Shown: piece after piece, positions 6,996 through 10,373 of the stretch
Position numbering within the stretch: the stretch's first letter is position 1
Layout: every line of letters starts with the position of its first letter
From: Gemmatimonadota bacterium
Lineage (GTDB): Bacteria; Gemmatimonadota; Gemmatimonadetes; Longimicrobiales; RSA9
Direction: 5' to 3'
Length of the DNA stretch: 10,373 bases
Assembly (NCBI GenBank): GCA_016207445.1
Contig: JACQPS010000317.1
Span: 1 to 10,373, forward strand
Made by a program: the position numbers and the translations under genes
The notes under the pieces: generated by a model
What the model was told of the DNA's origin: nothing
What the model saw: the letters and a program-made list of their open reading frames with translations, nothing else
Database searches by the model: none

Positions 6996-9900
6996 GATGG
7001 AAATCCTGTGGCGTGACGTAGCGCGTGTGGAAGATCTGCCAGTCCTCCGGGTGACGGCGATACGCCGGATCATCCTGCAACCGGCCGGGCGGCCGCGAAT
7101 AATCGCTCAGCCCGTGGTACGGCAGCGGGAGGACGGTCTTCGAAAACCCGGTGTTGTAGTCTCCATCCTTCACCCAGCCATCGCCGATGAGGACGAAGTC
7201 GCGCGTCCAGCCGGCGGGTGGGTCGGGGTGGGCCGGGAAACGGAGGACCAGCTCATCGCCCGCGTTCATGATAATATACCGGTCGTCGACCGATTCGTTC
7301 AACGGGCGCACGTCGCCGTAGCGGGTATAGTAGCCGATCAGGTCACGCCACTGTGGTGCTGTGCCGGCAATCCTGTGGTAGTCGGGGAGCTCGGGGGCGG
7401 TCCGGCCGGCCTGATGCACTTCCGAGAAGCCGCGGTAACGCAGCTCGGCGGTGGCGGGGAGGAGCCGTCGCGTCCTCAGCGGGGTCTGCGGCTGCCCGAG
7501 GGCCCATGCGATCCGGTCCCAGTAGACTTCCATATTGGTGCGCAGGCGCAGGCGGCGCGGTGTATCCGGCCGGAACACGTTCTCCAGGTCGATGAGGATG
7601 GTCTTCGTCTTGCCGGCTGGAAACCCGAGATCGGATCGAACCACAGTCCAGCCACCGCGGCCGTCCGGCACCTCGAGCTGAAGCCCGTGCGGCGGTGGAT
7701 GCCCGCCCTGGCTGATCGCCACGTTAATGGAAGCATCCGTGGGGTACACCCACCCGGACGCGACGAGCCAGACCGGTCCCCCCGCCGGCACGTCGTCTCC
7801 GAGCGCGATCTCCACGAAGTGGTCTTCGGCGATTCCCTGATACGGCCCACGCTCGAACGTGTCCAGGTAGTGTTCGTCGAGCGCCCGGACCCTGGCGGTG
7901 ACGTCCCGGCCGTTCTGATCCCAGGCGCGCTCGACGGGGCGGGGCGGGCTCATCGCATGCAGGACGGGCACGGGCGCGGGGAGGGCGAAGCGCTCGTCGA
8001 CCAGGACTTCCGTGCCTTCGGGGTGGTCGACGACGAGCAGCGCGACGTGATCGAAGAAGTGCGTCTCCCAGAGCTCGCCGGTGATGCGCACATCGTAGAA
8101 GCCCTCGCGGGCGGCCATCTGATCGCCGCGAATCTTGATCCAATCCTCGCTGTGGATGACCGCGGCTGCGCCCTGCGCGTTGATGCGCAGCCCGAGCGCG
8201 GTGCGCCACAGGAAATCCGTGACGAACCGCATCGTCCTGCCGTCGAACGTGAACACCGAGGGACACGAGCCCTTGAGCCGCTGGCGCGCGACCATGGCCT
8301 CGTTGGTCGCGGACAGGTTGAATTCGGCCTGGACGCTGCCGTTGGGCCAGACGATGCGGGCCACGTTCGCCCGCTCGTGCTCGCCCAGTCCGAAGTGGAC
8401 CGTGGGCGCCTGAATCGGCTGCTTCTGGTAGAGCAGCCCCGCCCGGACCTCGATCTCGCCGCCGATGCCGAACGGGTTGATGCGCCGGTCGCCGGTCGCG
8501 CTCGCGGCCTGCGGCCGAAGGATGGTCGAGTAGTAGTCGCGGCTCCCGCGGTTGGCGAGCAGCCGCCAGGTGCCATCGGGCGCCAGCCCGATGAGGTCGA
8601 GGCGCCCCTCGCCGCTGAGGTCGGCCACGTCGCTGATCCGGTCCGCCAGGGACCGGTGGAGCTTCAATCCCTCGGGCGTACCGAGCCAGACCCGTGTGCC
8701 CGTGGGCGTGGAGGCCACGGCGTCGACGGCCCCGTTGTTGTCCAGGTCGGCGAGGAACAGGCTGGTCGAGGCGACGCCGGCGGCGGCGAAATCGGGCCAG
8801 CGGCCGACGGCGCGGGTCTGCCAGGCGTCGTCGGCAGCCCATACCAGGGTGAGCGTGCCGTCCGCCTGGAGCAGGACCAGGTCGAGCGTGGCATCCTGGT
8901 TCAGGTCGGCAACGGCGATCGCCTGCGCGCGCAGGGCATCGGGCAGCGGGTGCGGCTCGAACTGCGGCACGCGGTCGCGCAGGTTGAGGAACACGTGCAG
9001 GCGGCCCTCCGCGTCGAGTAGCGCCGCATCGGGGTCGCCGTCGGCATCCAGATCGGCCCACGCGAATTCGCGCAGGGCGGTCACGCCAGCGAAGTCCGGC
9101 CCCGGCTCGAACCGCCCGTCGCCGCGGTTGCGGAGCACGACGGGCGCGCCCTCGACGCGGGCGACGACGAGGTCCAGATCACCCTCCATGTCCAGGTCGG
9201 CGGCCCAGGCGCCGGTGTAGGCGCCACGAGCAACGGCGGGCGGGATCGCCTCCAGGGTCGCGTCGCTGAAGTCGCCGGCGTCGTCTTGACGAAGCAGGCG
9301 CAGCCCGCCCCGGCCTGCCAGCGCGAGGTCCACCCGGAAATCGTAATTGTAGTCCAGGGTAGCCACGGCGGAGGGCGGGAGCGGCGCGGTGTCGTCTCCG
9401 CCGGGGAAGGCAAACGTATCCGCCTCCTCACGGCTGGGTGAGATCCAGACGGTCCGCTGATCAGCGGCGACGAGCGCGAGTGGCACCTCCTCGCTCAGCC
9501 ACACGCGGCGGACCCAGGCCCAGCGCCTCTCGCCGACCGAGAGCGACTCCGCCACGAAGGCGAGTCCCGTGTCCGGCGGCGCCGGCCGGGCGGAGGGGGC
9601 CGGCAAGAGCAGGAAGCGTTGCAGCAGGAGCTCCACGCCGTCGGGCGAGATCAGCAGGGCATCCTGATCGCGGCGGTAAACGGGGAGGCTCTGGAGCTCC
9701 GTCTGCACGAATGCGATCTCTGTGGCTGCGACGTCGAACTTTCCGGCCTCGCCGGCTGCCCGCACCGCCCGGAGCTGCGCGCCTGCCGAGGCGGTGGCTT
9801 CGGCCGACGCGTCGATTCGGTCGAGCGTCTCGCGCAGTGGCTGGATGTCCTGGCCTTTGGCCGCGAGGCGCGCCCGCTCCAGCAGCGCCACCAGGTTCAC

Positions 9901-10373
9901 GGGCTGCACTGCCAGGATCCGGTCCACGAGCTGGCGCGCCTCCGCCGCGCTCCCGGGGCGGTCCTCCTGCTCGGCGATCTGCGCGAGGAGATACAGGGCC
10001 TTCAGGTTGCGCGGCTCGAGCTCGAGGGCGCGGCGGAGATGGCCCGTGGCCGCGTCCAGCCGCCCGCTTTCGCGCGCCACGAGCGCGGACAGCAGCTGGA
10101 TCCGGCCGTTGTCGGGCGCGAGCGAGCGTGCCCGTTCCAGCCGATCAGCGGCGAGCTCGAGCTCGCGCCGCTGGAGCGCGACGAGTCCCAGGTCAGCCCA
10201 GGCGGCCGGCTCCCGTGGAGCGAGCTCCGTCACGCGTCGAAACATCGCCTCGGCCACTCCGCTCTCGCCGACCTGAACCGCAGCGACGCCCGTGTAGAAT
10301 GCGCCGACGGCTTCTTCGTACATCGGGGATGACGCGTCCGGCGCGGCGCCGCGCTCGCAGGCCAGCGCTGCCG
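6967..10373 (-). CDS. TPR-VCBS-ASPIC lipoprotein with a large unassigned C-terminal domain (5' end beyond window)
   Basis: The frame is open to the window edge. Upstream of the Met codon at 10323 it reads AALACERGAAPDASSP, the end of a lipoprotein signal with lipobox ALAC. The true start is therefore outside the window and Met 10323 is internal. Counting from that Met: about four TPR helix pairs (1-145), a helical/unassigned stretch (146-315), FG-GAP calcium-loop motifs at 324, 376, 424, 473, 526 and 568 (several degenerate), an ASPIC/UnbV domain at about 615-680 (NPFGIGGEIEV, VHFGLG, IVWPNGS), and then a 430-residue C-terminal region opening with CPSVFTFDGRTMRFVTDFLW. I know similar regions from other TPR-ASPIC proteins but no function for them. 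The protein is likely anchored in a membrane facing the periplasm or outside, with the TPRs as a protein-binding platform. It is the first visible gene of the minus-strand operon; its stop lies inside the next gene. Confidence 0.88.
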   Translation of the reverse strand, partial: AALACERGAAPDASSPMYEEAVGAFYTGVAAVQVGESGVAEAMFRRVTELAPREPAAWADLGLVALQRRELELAADRLERARSLAPDNGRIQLLSALVARESGRLDAATGHLRRALELEPRNLKALYLLAQIAEQEDRPGSAAEARQLVDRILAVQPVNLVALLERARLAAKGQDIQPLRETLDRIDASAEATASAGAQLRAVRAAGEAGKFDVAATEIAFVQTELQSLPVYRRDQDALLISPDGVELLLQRFLLLPAPSARPAPPDTGLAFVAESLSVGERRWAWVRRVWLSEEVPLALVAADQRTVWISPSREEADTFAFPGGDDTAPLPPSAVATLDYNYDFRVDLALAGRGGLRLLRQDDAGDFSDATLEAIPPAVARGAYTGAWAADLDMEGDLDLVVARVEGAPVVLRNRGDGRFEPGPDFAGVTALREFAWADLDADGDPDAALLDAEGRLHVFLNLRDRVPQFEPHPLPDALRAQAIAVADLNQDATLDLVLLQADGTLTLVWAADDAWQTRAVGRWPDFAAAGVASTSLFLADLDNNGAVDAVASTPTGTRVWLGTPEGLKLHRSLADRISDVADLSGEGRLDLIGLAPDGTWRLLANRGSRDYYSTILRPQAASATGDRRINPFGIGGEIEVRAGLLYQKQPIQAPTVHFGLGEHERANVARIVWPNGSVQAEFNLSATNEAMVARQRLKGSCPSVFTFDGRTMRFVTDFLWRTALGLRINAQGAAAVIHSEDWIKIRGDQMAAREGFYDVRITGELWETHFFDHVALLVVDHPEGTEVLVDERFALPAPVPVLHAMSPPRPVERAWDQNGRDVTARVRALDEHYLDTFERGPYQGIAEDHFVEIALGDDVPAGGPVWLVASGWVYPTDASINVAISQGGHPPPHGLQLEVPDGRGGWTVVRSDLGFPAGKTKTILIDLENVFRPDTPRRLRLRTNMEVYWDRIAWALGQPQTPLRTRRLLPATAELRYRGFSEVHQAGRTAPELPDYHRIAGTAPQWRDLIGYYTRYGDVRPLNESVDDRYIIMNAGDELVLRFPAHPDPPAGWTRDFVLIGDGWVKDGDYNTGFSKTVLPLPYHGLSDYSRPPGRLQDDPAYRRHPEDWQIFHTRYVTPQDFHHALVQGRRD

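Noticed and set aside
6919..9021. A long plus-strand open frame (700 codons)
   Set aside because: It is antisense to the TPR-VCBS-ASPIC gene, with Arg/Gly/Asp/Val-rich low-complexity composition and no domain; a shadow frame.
7724..9061. A 445-codon minus-strand frame within the lipoprotein gene
   Set aside because: Its composition is dominated by Arg, Pro, Ala and Gly, typical of an off-frame reading of GC-rich coding DNA. The overlapping frame has clear domains.

Overview
The window is GC-rich bacterial chromosomal DNA in which nearly every base is coding. There are no RNA genes, insertion sequences or CRISPR arrays that I can see. The gene set fits a free-living, high-GC environmental bacterium of the Acidobacteriota, Gemmatimonadota or Planctomycetota kind: a TPR/VCBS/ASPIC lipoprotein, CRTAC1/UnbV-like proteins and an RnfD-like UnbU membrane protein. 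The phylum is an inference from gene families, not from a marker gene. The organism must also make and insert selenocysteine if the main finding is right.

Left arm, plus strand (71-4370). A small AhpD-like gene without a cysteine pair (71-430) overlaps by one base a second AhpD/carboxymuconolactone-decarboxylase-like gene. That second gene is best read as one 194-residue selenoprotein (430-1014) with an in-frame UGA at 673-675. The UGA takes the place of the second cysteine of the CxxC active site (C79-x-x-U82-x-x-x-H86, with E67 twelve residues before C79, the same spacing as in AhpD). A hairpin with a GGUC loop starts right after the UGA and looks like a bacterial SECIS element. A standard gene caller would report two fragments (430-675 and 739-1014). 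After a 62-base gap comes a 1097-residue lipoprotein made of two FG-GAP/VCBS blocks, with an ASPIC/UnbV domain closing the first block.

Right arm, minus strand (10373 down to 4258). Three tightly overlapping genes form an operon: a TPR-VCBS-ASPIC lipoprotein whose first codons lie beyond the window, a membrane-anchored CRTAC1/UnbV-like protein, and a multi-span RnfD/NqrB-like membrane protein of the UnbU type. The two arms converge, and the 3' ends of UnbU and the large lipoprotein overlap by 113 bp.

How they may work together (inference): the UnbU-type membrane protein and the three surface or periplasmic VCBS/ASPIC proteins resemble the UnbU/UnbV pair known from enediyne clusters, but there is no polyketide synthase here. 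The selenoprotein pair would be a thiol/selenol peroxidase-like redox unit. Its link to the UnbU/UnbV group rests only on position.
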